Shown here piece by piece: positions 1-6,906 of a stretch of DNA of 64,000 nt. Below the pieces are notes generated by a model. That model was given only the letters and a program-made list of their open reading frames with translations, ran no database searches and was not told the origin of the DNA. This DNA comes from an uncultured Lachnospiraceae bacterium (GTDB lineage: Bacteria > Bacillota > Clostridia > Lachnospirales > Lachnospiraceae). Within the stretch, counting starts at the first letter, position 1. Each line of letters begins with the position of its first letter. The stretch is from positions 124,001 through 188,000 of the forward strand of contig CAJTLB010000005.1 of NCBI GenBank assembly GCA_910577045.1. The letters run 5' to 3'. The position numbers were made by a program, and so were the translations under genes.

Positions 1-27
1 CTGCCTAAACAAAAAATAGATTATATT

Positions 28-66
28 AAAAAACACACATTATTCCTAACAAACGAAATAATGTGT
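28..66 (-). terminator. Intrinsic terminator after the amidase gene
   Basis: Read on the minus strand, arms ACACATTATT (57-66 complement) and AATAATGTGT (35-44 complement) form a perfect 10-bp stem with a 12-nt loop, followed directly by GTTTTTT. It lies about 60 nt past the amidase stop and is the likely 3' end of the amidase/kinase transcript. Confidence 0.75.
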
Positions 67-125
67 TTCCTATTTTTATAAAACCATACTTATTGTACAT
101 TCAAGGCAAATCCATCCCTTTACTA

Positions 126-701
126 TTATTGCTCCTGAAGCCCCAAATAACGCAATAGCCCTATATAAATGGAATATGCAAAATTATATTGGTCATACCT
201 CAATTTTTCTGCATCTTGTGCATTTGTAATATAAGCAAGCTCCACCAATACTGCGGGCATACTGGTTCTACGAAGCACATACAAAGAAGGATTGGTACGC
301 ACCCCATTATCCCTAGTCCCCACAAGAGTCACCATTGCATCTAAAATATACTCTGCCAACGTTGCCGCTGTACTATTTTCCTTATACACATACATCTCTG
401 ACCCATTTGCTGCTGGGTTGGTACTAGCATTCGCATGGATACTAATAAAATAATCTGCCGGCCACTCATTTGCTTGCCTTACCCTAATTGCCAAGCTAGA
501 CGCATTACTAGTGCCTAATACCTCTGTTGGCGTATTCCTAGAAGTCCGCACCAAAAACCTATTATCTGCATCCAACAAATCCGCTAAATACGCCCCTACA
601 TTATACGTAATATCCCCTTCATTCAATCCATTGCCAACCGCCCCTGCATTTACATTGCCAGCAGGGTTATGCCCCTGATCTACATAAATTCTTATAGCCA
701 T
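126..701 (-). CDS. N-acetylmuramoyl-L-alanine amidase (Amidase_3)
   Basis: Zinc-dependent amidase that cuts the bond between N-acetylmuramic acid and the stem peptide of peptidoglycan. The 191-residue product is essentially one Amidase_3 domain: DQGH (H11), NEGD (E28), SIHAN (H89) and VELAYITN (E154) give the His-Glu-His-Glu set expected for zinc binding and catalysis. No signal peptide, transmembrane segment or wall-binding repeat is visible, so it resembles stand-alone short amidases of clostridia and their phages, and how it would reach the wall is unclear. I chose the ATG at 701 because AGGG lies 5-6 nt upstream; an in-frame ATG at 713 lacks a good site. It lies 51 nt after the kinase gene and may share its transcript. 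A phage-lysin or sporulation origin is possible but not shown. Confidence 0.85.
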   Translation of the reverse strand: MAIRIYVDQGHNPAGNVNAGAVGNGLNEGDITYNVGAYLADLLDADNRFLVRTSRNTPTEVLGTSNASSLAIRVRQANEWPADYFISIHANASTNPAANGSEMYVYKENSTAATLAEYILDAMVTLVGTRDNGVRTNPSLYVLRRTSMPAVLVELAYITNAQDAEKLRYDQYNFAYSIYIGLLRYLGLQEQ

Positions 702-752
702 ATAATCCCTCATTTCTACATACTTCTATTTTATCATATGCAGAATGAAGGT

Positions 753-1589
753 TTATCGTTTCATTTTCTCTATTAAAAAAGGAAACGCCTCCTCATAATT
801 CACCCCATACCATCGTCCCTCTTTATCTTCCATTGTCTTACAAATACACTCCAAAACAAAATCCATCGCAAGCCCAATCGCCTCTTCCAAACAAATCCCC
901 TTTGTTATAGCCCCTTGGCATACCGCAGCAAAAATATCCCCTGTTCCAGAAGGCTTTATAGGCAACAATTCCCTTTCACAGCACACTATCTTTTCTGTTT
1001 TTGCACAATAAGCAAGCACTATCGTCCTTCCTTCCCTTAAACCAACCCCCTTAAGCACGACTGTCCCATTATTTAATTTAGAAAGCTGGACTAAGAGACT
1101 TTCCCAATCCTCCCACTTTGTTGGCAGTGCGCTATAATCCATATCCAGCAAAAAAGCCGCCTCCGTCAAATTAGGGAGAATTACATCTGCCTCCATGCAA
1201 AGCTTTTTCATTGCCCCAACATACTCCATGCCAAATCCTGAATAAAGCTTTCCTCCGTCCCCCATAACAGGATCTACAAAAATAACCGCTTTTTCTTTTT
1301 TCCATTCCCTGCACAGCCCTGCTAAAAGATCCACTTGTCCTAAAGAGCCAAGATAACCGCAAGAAACCGAATCAAACTGGATTCCCTGTTCCCTCCAATG
1401 TTTTGTTACAGGCAATATAATTTCTGTTAAATCCCTTTTAAATACTCCTGGAAAAGCAGTATGGGCAGAAAGCAACATAGTAGGCAACACGGCAGTTTCC
1501 AGCCCCATTGCAGAAAGCACTGGAAGCGCTACGGTTAAAGAGCACTTACCAATGCAAGAAATATCTTGTACTGTTAATATCCGCTTCAT
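753..1589 (-). CDS. Pyridoxal/pyridoxamine kinase-like (ribokinase fold)
   Basis: Likely ATP-dependent kinase of the vitamin B6 salvage pathway, phosphorylating pyridoxal, pyridoxine or pyridoxamine in the cytosol. The 278-residue protein begins with the RILTVQDISCIGKCSLT segment typical of PdxY-like enzymes. It has FVDPVMGDGGKLY in the middle (metal and phosphate region) and the ribokinase-family anion-hole motif GTGD at 215-218, with D218 as probable base. Length matches the PdxY/PdxK family. An AAAGGA site stands 6 nt before the ATG. The amidase gene follows on the same strand. Substrate preference among B6 vitamers cannot be read from sequence, and hydroxymethylpyrimidine kinase relatives are the main alternative. 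Confidence 0.85.
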   Translation of the reverse strand: MKRILTVQDISCIGKCSLTVALPVLSAMGLETAVLPTMLLSAHTAFPGVFKRDLTEIILPVTKHWREQGIQFDSVSCGYLGSLGQVDLLAGLCREWKKEKAVIFVDPVMGDGGKLYSGFGMEYVGAMKKLCMEADVILPNLTEAAFLLDMDYSALPTKWEDWESLLVQLSKLNNGTVVLKGVGLREGRTIVLAYCAKTEKIVCCERELLPIKPSGTGDIFAAVCQGAITKGICLEEAIGLAMDFVLECICKTMEDKEGRWYGVNYEEAFPFLIEKMKR

Positions 1590-1717
1590 AAAAAATCCTT
1601 TCGAAATATAATAATAGAAATAGAGTTGGAAGTAGAAACGCCCATTTTACCATAAGAATATGGCATTTTTATAGCTGTAAAATGCTATTTTACCATTTTC
1701 CTTATCTGCCCTAACTT

Positions 1718-1737
1718 ACATGGTGCTAGCACCATGT
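1718..1737. promoter_or_regulatory. 20-bp perfect palindrome, operator candidate
   Basis: ACATGGTGCTAGCACCATGT reads identically on both strands. It sits in the gap between the metallo-hydrolase (which ends at 1776) and the kinase (start 1589), about 130 nt upstream of the kinase start. There is no loop and no U-tract, so a dimeric regulator site is more likely than a terminator. The regulator is unknown. Confidence 0.4.
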
Positions 1738-1775
1738 GCCAATCATGGGATATTATCTTTGCCATAGCTTACTTC

Positions 1776-2537
1776 TTATAGCCATACTCCCCAATCCCCA
1801 TAATCAAATGTTCCGCTGCCATGATGAAGTTTTCCATCTGCCTTTAGATTTCTAAATGCTTCCCTCATACGAATTAGGATTTCCGGCTTTATATCCAGTG
1901 AATGATGTGCCGGAAATACTTTCTTTACAGGCAATGCCGCAATTTTTTCCAAAGAATCAAGGTATGCTTTCGGGTCAGTAGATGGATAGTAAGCAAACAG
2001 AATATCTTTATAAGCCAAATCGCCAGTAAATAAATATCCCCTGCTTTTTTCCCAAAAGCACATATGACCTGGAGAATGTCCAGGAGTATGCAGCACCTCA
2101 ATTTCTCTGCCGCCAATATCAATAATGTCATGGTCTGTCAGTACTTTTGTTGGCATACCTTGAAAAAACTCATAATTATTCACGCAAAATCCTTTAGGTA
2201 AATCACGGCGGTCTACAACCATCTCTCTAATTGTTTGGATTGATAAAGGAAATTTACCATTCAGCCACTCCACTTCATCAGCATGGGCATAAAAATCTGG
2301 AAAATACTTATGTCCTCCAATATGATCCCAGTGAATATGCGTGGCTACTGCCTTAATAGGTTTATTGGTAAGTTTAAGCACTTCCTCATATATATTTGAA
2401 ATGCCAAGCCCTGTATCAATAAGCAAGCTTCGGGTATTTCCATTTAACAGATAACAATGTGTTTCCTCCCAATGCCGATATTCACTGATAATATATGTAT
2501 TTGCATCAATTTTATCTATTGTAAACCAGTTATCCAT
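1776..2537 (-). CDS. Metallo-beta-lactamase-fold hydrolase
   Basis: A 253-residue protein with the metallo-beta-lactamase/glyoxalase II signature HIHWDH (H67, H69, D71, H72). The later metal ligands are LHTPGHSPGHMCF, FTGDLAYKD and FPAHHSLD, so the binuclear metal site appears complete. The chemistry is hydrolysis of a thioester, lactone or phosphoester; the substrate is not predictable. There is no signal peptide, so it is cytosolic. AAGGAG lies 9 nt before the ATG. It stands alone, with a palindrome downstream and 366 nt of non-coding DNA upstream. Lactonase-type and glyoxalase II-type enzymes are equally good alternatives. Confidence 0.85.
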   Translation of the reverse strand: MDNWFTIDKIDANTYIISEYRHWEETHCYLLNGNTRSLLIDTGLGISNIYEEVLKLTNKPIKAVATHIHWDHIGGHKYFPDFYAHADEVEWLNGKFPLSIQTIREMVVDRRDLPKGFCVNNYEFFQGMPTKVLTDHDIIDIGGREIEVLHTPGHSPGHMCFWEKSRGYLFTGDLAYKDILFAYYPSTDPKAYLDSLEKIAALPVKKVFPAHHSLDIKPEILIRMREAFRNLKADGKLHHGSGTFDYGDWGVWL

Positions 2538-2903
2538 TATTCAACACTCCTTAAAATCTAAATGAATTTATAGCTTCTCTATCTCTACCAAAGAATTTTG
2601 AATATCCTTATAGACCAATGACTGCATACTGTCTGCATAAATACAAACAAATAAAAAGAAAAAAATCAGATATATGTGTGTCCTACTAAATTATTGTGGT
2701 TTTCTCAAGCCTACAACTATCATAACTGAAAGAGAACAGTTTTCATAGTACCAAAATGTACTATTATAACTGATATATGTCACCTTAAAAGTCGTTACTT
2801 TAGAAACAGCCAATCTGAAATCCTATACAATAATTGAAAATGGACTGACACAAAAACTAAAATTAATATATGATATTTAAAAATACAAAAGGAGATTTAA
2901 ACT
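2538..2903. other. Intergenic region upstream of the recombinase
   Basis: 366 nt, AT-rich. I see no complete gene. A short minus-strand open stretch ending near 2571 reads ADSMQSLVYKDIQNSLVEI and could be the tail of a lost gene. CTGACA near 2847 and TATATG near 2868 form a weak promoter for the recombinase. As the flank of an integrase it is a natural place to look for an attachment site, but no direct repeat was identified. Confidence 0.35.
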
Positions 2904-3824
2904 ATGGATAATACAAAAGCGCACATTAAAAATTATTTGGAATATTGCAAATCGCAAAAATGTCTTAATGAAAAAACGCTGAAAGCATACCAGATTGATC
3001 TTCGGCAATTTTCTGAACAAAATCCCAATATCAATATTACAGAAATTACTTCTAACATATTGGAACAATATATTACAAAATTGCATCAGCAATATAAACC
3101 AAAAACCGTAAAGCGCAAGATAGCATCAGTAAAAGCTCTATTCCACTACTTGGACTACAAGGAAATCATTAGTCATAATCCATTCAATAAAATATTGATA
3201 CATTTCCGCGAGCCTGTGATACTGCCCAAAACCATCCCTCTACATATCGTTGAAACATTTTTATCCACAATATATAAACAACGCGAAAATGCCAAAACTC
3301 CTTATCAGAGAAGAAATGCCCTAAGAGACATTGTTGTTGTGGAATTATTATTTTCAACTGGGATGAGAATATCCGAACTCTGCTCTTTAAAAGTAAATGA
3401 TGTAAATTTATATGATGGAACTATCCTCATATATGGAAAAGGCAGCAAAGAACGCCGAATCCAAATCGATAATGAATCTGTACTCAATATTCTAACGGAA
3501 TATAATGAATATTTTTGCTCAGAGAGACAATTTTGCACTAATTTTTTCGTAAATCAATCAGGAAAAGCACTATCTGACCAATCAGTACGAAGAATGATCA
3601 ACAAATATACTTCTCTAGCATCCATTGAACAACATATCACACCACATATGTTTCGTCACACCTTTGCAACAAGCCTTTTAGAAGCAGATGTTGATATTCG
3701 TTATATCCAAGAAATGTTAGGACACAGTTCTATTAACATTACTGAAATATATACACATGTTACAGTTGCAAAACAACGAAACATTCTTGCTACAAAACAC
3801 CCAAGAAAAGATTTTTCTCTATAA
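2904..3824 (+). CDS. Tyrosine recombinase/integrase (XerC/D-like)
   Basis: Site-specific DNA recombinase of 306 residues. An N-terminal SAM-like core-binding domain (about 1-90) is followed by the catalytic domain, with all the key residues: R155 in TGMRISEL, K179 in YGKGSK, H248 and R251 in HMFRHTF, H274 in LGHSSI and nucleophile Y283 in IYTH. AAGGAG stands 9 nt before the ATG. The length fits XerC/XerD-type and short element-encoded recombinases. The neighbours (Nim-like, DUF3788, a TnpV remnant, a toxin locus) and its plus-strand placement suggest it belongs to an acquired element rather than being the housekeeping XerC. A perfect 10-bp inverted repeat lies 7 nt after the stop. Confidence 0.88.
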   Translation: MDNTKAHIKNYLEYCKSQKCLNEKTLKAYQIDLRQFSEQNPNINITEITSNILEQYITKLHQQYKPKTVKRKIASVKALFHYLDYKEIISHNPFNKILIHFREPVILPKTIPLHIVETFLSTIYKQRENAKTPYQRRNALRDIVVVELLFSTGMRISELCSLKVNDVNLYDGTILIYGKGSKERRIQIDNESVLNILTEYNEYFCSERQFCTNFFVNQSGKALSDQSVRRMINKYTSLASIEQHITPHMFRHTFATSLLEADVDIRYIQEMLGHSSINITEIYTHVTVAKQRNILATKHPRKDFSL

Positions 3825-3831
3825 AGATTAT

Positions 3832-3859
3832 GGGCAATTCCGCTAATTTGGAATTGCCC
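3832..3859. repeat. Perfect 10-bp inverted repeat after the recombinase
   Basis: Arms GGGCAATTCC and GGAATTGCCC with an 8-nt loop form a strong hairpin immediately after the integrase stop. No U-tract follows on the plus strand (ACTAAAAACT), so it is an imperfect terminator. A recombinase recognition site or the terminator of the convergent Nim gene are alternatives. Confidence 0.5.
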
Positions 3860-3966
3860 ACTAAAAACTAACGGATAATATTTGATATTCATTTTTCTAA
3901 TTTCTCGAATTTTATAACCCATGTCTATGTAGAACCTCACACCAGCCAATTCAGCGAACTGGAATT

Positions 3967-4449
3967 TTATGGTTTATTATTTTTCTTCATTCTTACTTTA
4001 CCAGTTACATTTTCTACTACCAGCCTAAAAACTTTTGTATGAGGCATTACTAACTTATTAAATGGAAACTCCTCTTGATGATAATGTTTCATCAAAATAT
4101 ATAAGGCATTGTATTTTTCGTTATCAGAAAGCATTTCAATGTATCCTTGTCCAATCACGCTTTCATACTCCATTGTACAACTCCCACGTTCAATTTCTGT
4201 TACTAATTTATGCTCACAATCCATTTCAAAACTAGCTCTATTATCCTTTTTGATTAATTCATATTTAGTACCCTCCATAGCCCCATGAAAATACAATTCA
4301 ATTTTATCTTCTTTTATATCCATTCCAAAATTGAGTGGTAATATATATGGGTAGCCATTATTATTTAAAGCAACCCGGCACACATCACATTTTTCCATGA
4401 TAGCTATAATATCTTTAAATTCTTTTACTTCTCTATCTGAACGACGCAT
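3967..4449 (-). CDS. Nim-like pyridoxamine 5'-phosphate oxidase-fold protein
   Basis: A 160-residue split-barrel flavin-binding protein of the kind annotated as 5-nitroimidazole resistance (NimA-like) or pyridoxamine phosphate oxidase family. Family marks are the MRRSDREV start, GYPYILPLNFG and YFHGAMEGTK, where H55 is the His that is cofactor- or pyruvate-linked in Nim proteins. The start at 4449 is set by GGAGG 6 nt upstream; an upstream in-frame ATG at 4482 has no site. It faces the integrase tail to tail and is followed in the upstream direction by the DUF3788 gene. Many family members have no resistance role, so a general flavin or heme-linked redox function is equally possible. Confidence 0.8.
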   Translation of the reverse strand: MRRSDREVKEFKDIIAIMEKCDVCRVALNNNGYPYILPLNFGMDIKEDKIELYFHGAMEGTKYELIKKDNRASFEMDCEHKLVTEIERGSCTMEYESVIGQGYIEMLSDNEKYNALYILMKHYHQEEFPFNKLVMPHTKVFRLVVENVTGKVRMKKNNKP

Positions 4450-4508
4450 TTTTATCCTCCATTTGAAAACCATAACTTTCAATTTATATAAATCCTACCA
4501 AAAAGCCA

Positions 4509-4922
4509 CTACTTTCTGTTTGGCTTTCTCTTAATGCCTAGCAATTGAATCAAATCATGAAACATTGATGTATCAGCCGGTTCAAACATTACCCATTTAC
4601 CATCACGGTAAATTTGTGCTTCATCATAGATTTTTTGAACTTGTTTAGAATAGTTATTTCGTTCTTTTTCAAATTTTGCCCTCTCATCTTTTCCAAAGAT
4701 AACCATAAAACCTATACAATTTTTTCTAGCATATAACGCACAAAGCGTTTTACCGCCTCGGTGGTATTTATACTCATAATTCCATACTTTACCGCCTTCA
4801 TTCCACTGACATTCCATTTCATATTTTTCATCAATTAGAATACACAGCTTATTCCATACATCATATAAAGATTGTCCGACTAAAGCAGTTATTTCCTCTG
4901 TATTAGGTATTTTATCAAGCAT
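4509..4922 (-). CDS. DUF3788 family protein
   Basis: A small cytosolic protein of 137 residues, recognised as DUF3788 from its pattern: a short N-terminal helix, LYDVWNKLCILIDEKYEM, the tryptophan-rich WNYEYKYHRGGKTLCALY block and a C-terminal GKWVMFEPAD segment. The fold is compact alpha/beta with no membrane segment. The biochemical role of the family is unknown. AGAGGAG stands 8 nt before the ATG, and a strong promoter sits 54-82 nt upstream. The Nim-like gene starts 59 nt downstream of its stop, so the two may be co-transcribed. This pair occurs here between a recombinase and mobile-element debris, which fits accessory cargo. Confidence 0.75.
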   Translation of the reverse strand: MLDKIPNTEEITALVGQSLYDVWNKLCILIDEKYEMECQWNEGGKVWNYEYKYHRGGKTLCALYARKNCIGFMVIFGKDERAKFEKERNNYSKQVQKIYDEAQIYRDGKWVMFEPADTSMFHDLIQLLGIKRKPNRK

Positions 4923-4975
4923 AGTTGTTTCTCCTCTATAATTTCCAATCTTATTTATCTAGTTTCCTTTTCAGA

Positions 4976-5004
4976 ATTATACATTAAACTATAAAATTCC
5001 TCAA
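4976..5004 (-). promoter_or_regulatory. Promoter for the DUF3788 gene
   Basis: On the minus strand, TTGAGG (-35), a 17-bp spacer ending in TG, and TATAAT (-10). The predicted start is about 45 nt upstream of the ATG at 4922. Confidence 0.65.
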
Positions 5005-5102
5005 TCATCCCAACTTTTTTATTTAATTTTGTGTGGCACTCTCCACTTATAAATAGATTACATCACTCTCCACAACATCCCTTACACGTCCAAATATTAT
5101 TC

Positions 5103-5376
5103 ATTTTTTGAACCCATAAAAGCTGGTTTTCTGCTTATTGGCATATTCCCTTACCAGCTGAAAAAACATATCTTCTGCCTGCTCATTTATGTTTGCAAAG
5201 TATTCATTCAACCTGTAGCTTATCAACAAGTTAAGATAAACGAACTGTTTATACTCTTTAAGATACTACAAATGCCTTTGCCCCATAAGCCAATCTGCTT
5301 TTCTTCTTCGTGAGATAATTCAAGCCCTGGAAAGTAATAACCCCTTTGCTTGCATACCAGAGATCGTTATTTTCAT
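5103..5376 (-). pseudogene. TnpV remnant with two frameshifts
   Basis: Three reading-frame segments join into one TnpV-like protein, a small transposon-encoded family of clostridial elements. MKITISGMQAKG starts at 5376. After one shift comes YYFPGLELSHEEEKQIG and LWGKGICSILK. After a second shift comes EYKQFVYLNLLISYRLN, then YFANINEQAEDMFFQLV, ending FYGFKK at 5103. The order and spacing match intact TnpV, but two one-base shifts and a shortened C-terminus make it non-functional. It shows that this stretch once belonged to a mobile element. The assignment rests on remembered family sequence, not an alignment. Confidence 0.65.
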
Positions 5377-5423
5377 TGGTCTATAGTCAAGTAAATAGAC
5401 ACAAGATTTCTTTAAAAAAATCA

Positions 5424-5489
5424 CTAGCCTCTACATAACTGGTTAGCTATTGTACAAACTGCTTTTCTTACTTTAGTTATCTGTTTCAT
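5424..5489 (-). pseudogene. Remnant of a small mobile-element gene
   Basis: ATG at 5489 with a weak AAGGAAC site opens MKQITKVRKAVCTIANQLCR and stops after 21 codons. It reads like the N-terminus of the short basic proteins that accompany TnpV-type genes, cut off by a stop. The link is an inference from position and composition. Confidence 0.3.
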
Positions 5490-5658
5490 ATGCTTTGTTC
5501 CTTCCCTTTTGTTTTAGTTGACTTTCAAACAATCTGTTGGAAGTTCATTTCTTAAATCCAGCTTTTACATTGATGCCAGAAGATGGTTATACCTTGGTAA
5601 AAAACAAAAAGCTGCTGCTGATCCATTCAGCCCATAATTATAAACATATGTTCTATAC

Positions 5659-5687
5659 TTGAATCTTTTTGCTAGATATGCTATAGT
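5659..5687 (+). promoter_or_regulatory. Promoter of the antitoxin-type RNA
   Basis: TTGAAT, a 17-bp spacer ending in TGC (extended -10), then TATAGT. It points towards the holin-like toxin gene on the opposite strand, with no open reading frame downstream, so it should drive a short non-coding RNA starting near 5694. Confidence 0.6.
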
Positions 5688-5693
5688 AAAAAC

Positions 5694-5812
5694 AGAAAAG
5701 GGAAAGCTATAGAAGCGGCTACCCCTCCGAATAGCAAATTACTTTTCCTCTACAATTTACATTGTACAGGTAAGCCGTCAACTATTGGTGGTAGTTGGCG
5801 GCTATTTTCTTC
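5694..5812 (+). ncRNA. Candidate antitoxin RNA of a type I system
   Basis: About 118 nt between a good plus-strand promoter and a 12-bp hairpin, with no coding potential. It converges on the holin-like toxin gene and overlaps its last codons, the arrangement of type I toxin-antitoxin pairs. It carries GCGGCTACCCCTC near its 5' end (5715-5727); the same sequence occurs on the minus strand at 5941-5953, near the 5' end of the toxin mRNA. The two RNAs therefore share that 5' motif rather than pairing through it, and the overlap at the 3' end is the likely pairing region. Expression is inferred only from signals. Confidence 0.5.
5773..5811 (+). terminator. Terminator of the antitoxin-type RNA
   Basis: Arms AGCCGTCAACTA (5773-5784) and TAGTTGGCGGCT (5792-5803) pair over 12 bp with one U-G pair and a 7-nt loop, followed by ATTTTCTT. 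The descending arm contains the stop codon of the toxin gene on the other strand. Confidence 0.6.
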
Positions 5813-5909
5813 CCTTAAAAATCTGATAAATCAAACTAATAAGAGCAACAACGAACATACAAAACAAAAGTAAATCTTGATATGTAACATACGCCCTCCT
5901 TTCTTTCAT
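5802..5909 (-). CDS. Holin-like toxin peptide (type I toxin)
   Basis: A 35-residue peptide: a short basic start (MKERRA), then YVTYQDLLLFCMFVVALI forming one membrane helix that continues through SLIYQIF, and a basic end (KGRK). This is the layout of the Hol_Tox-type putative holin-like toxins of Bacillota, membrane peptides that depolarise or damage the cell when over-produced. It has its own promoter, a structured leader and a convergent RNA. The frame from ATG 5909 carries the family pattern but has no ribosome-binding site close by. The only strong site (GGAGGGC, 5893-5899) serves an ATG at 5890 in another frame, which gives a 19-residue hydrophobic peptide. So the true start is uncertain and the gene may be tightly repressed or decayed. 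Confidence 0.6.
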   Translation of the reverse strand: MKERRAYVTYQDLLLFCMFVVALISLIYQIFKGRK

Positions 5910-5934
5910 CTGGAGGGCTTTTATAACACCCTCC
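5893..5934 (-). promoter_or_regulatory. Alternative hairpins in the toxin leader
   Basis: On the minus strand, GGAGGG (5929-5934) can pair with CCCTCC (5912-5917). The same CCCTCC, extended to GCCCTCC (5912-5918), can pair with the Shine-Dalgarno-like GGAGGGC (5893-5899). The two stems exclude each other, so the second would hide the ribosome-binding site and the first would free it. Confidence 0.5.
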
Positions 5935-5980
5935 AAAAAGAGGGGTAGCCGCCTCTGGCTCTATGGTTTCCCATATCGAC

Positions 5981-6009
5981 AATATAACACACTTTCTTCC
6001 ATTGGGCAA
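5981..6009 (-). promoter_or_regulatory. Promoter of the toxin gene
   Basis: TTGCCC, a 17-bp spacer and TATATT on the minus strand, about 70 nt upstream of the toxin ATG. The predicted leader of about 65 nt carries the alternative hairpins. Confidence 0.55.
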
Positions 6010-6047
6010 TCTTCTTTTTCCTTTCCTAGCTTATCTATCCCTTTCTT

Positions 6048-6200
6048 CTATGAATATTTCCGTAATGCTTCATCAAATAGTTTATGATATATCTTTTTAA
6101 TATTCTCGTTACAATAGTCTACACTAAGGTTTAAACGCTCACCATCCACATTTTCAGCCTTGAATTTAAGGCTATTGCGGAGATTTTTTCACACAGAGTG
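6048..6200 (-). pseudogene. Coding remnant of unknown origin
   Basis: Two minus-strand frames join to give EKISAIALNSRLK followed by AENVDGERLNLSVDYCNEN and IKKIYHKLFDEALRKYS, ending with TAG at 6048. The amphipathic, charged composition is protein-like, but the reading is broken by a frameshift near 6165 and there is no start. It is probably the C-terminus of a lost element gene; I do not recognise the family. Confidence 0.35.
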
Positions 6201-6260
6201 CGAAAAAATACCACTTGTCCCTTAACAGTCTGGATAGTCAGAACAGGCGTAAGACAGAAA

Positions 6261-6289
6261 TTGCTTTTCGTAATTGGGTATGATATAAT
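6261..6289 (+). promoter_or_regulatory. Promoter of the orphan gene at 6341
   Basis: TTGCTT, a 17-bp spacer ending in TATGA and a consensus TATAAT. The predicted start near 6296 leaves a 45-nt leader. Confidence 0.6.
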
Positions 6290-6340
6290 TTCCCCAGCAC
6301 ATACCAATAAATCTGTGTTTGATGAAAGGTGAATACAAGA

Positions 6341-6673
6341 TTGAGAATAGTTATTCAAGAAGAAATATATTGTGATAATCATAATCTAAAAAAATATTTA
6401 TCTCCACGATATGTATCTTTGGTAAATAAAAATTATTACAAGCAAATTGTGACATTCGTTTGTTTTCCTATTGATCAAACTGCTATTACAAGTAAAAATG
6501 TGGAGAAGGCTCTTAAAAAATTAAAAAATAAAAATGTCACCACATTATATTTTGCCCGATGCTTTACACTAGAAGCTATAAAAATTATTAACGAAAAAAA
6601 TGGTGTAACATTTTCCCTAATTGAGTTTCCTTGGACTGATAATAACTATAGTCAAATTCATGGAGGAACATAA
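6341..6673 (+). CDS. Orphan small protein, function unknown
   Basis: Encodes 110 residues with no signal peptide, membrane helix or motif I can name. The N-terminal part is basic and aromatic (LSPRYVSLVNKNYYKQIV). The second half alternates beta-like and helical stretches (VEKALKKLKNKNVTTLYFA, then a helix, then VTFSLIEFPWTDNNY). I chose TTG at 6341 because AAGGTG lies 9 nt upstream; GTG at 6329 is in frame but has no site. It is preceded by a near-consensus promoter and surrounded by decayed mobile-element sequence, yet its frame is intact, which suggests selection. A small nuclease-related or immunity-type protein is a guess only. Confidence 0.6.
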   Translation: MRIVIQEEIYCDNHNLKKYLSPRYVSLVNKNYYKQIVTFVCFPIDQTAITSKNVEKALKKLKNKNVTTLYFARCFTLEAIKIINEKNGVTFSLIEFPWTDNNYSQIHGGT

Positions 6674-6906
6674 TAACTTCCAGCTTAAAAGATACTGCCA
6701 AACTTCTGAACATGCTCTGCGTTTGGAAAATCCCCTCTAAAGATTAAACGATACCTTAATTGAAGCGTCCAAAGACAAACCAAAGCCCAATTAACAAACA
6801 CGGCAAAACGCCCTTAGCCATAAGTTCCTCCCCACAACTAATGGCGTTTCTAGATAGAAAGAATAATCACACTTTTCCACCTAAAGGGCAGAATATACAC
6901 ACACCA

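Noticed and set aside
3701..3949. Minus-strand frame opposite the recombinase with AGVRFYIDMGYKIREI
   Set aside because: The segment at 3840-3949 resembles an acetyltransferase C-terminus and could be a remnant, but most of the frame is antisense to the integrase catalytic domain and no start or ribosome site exists.
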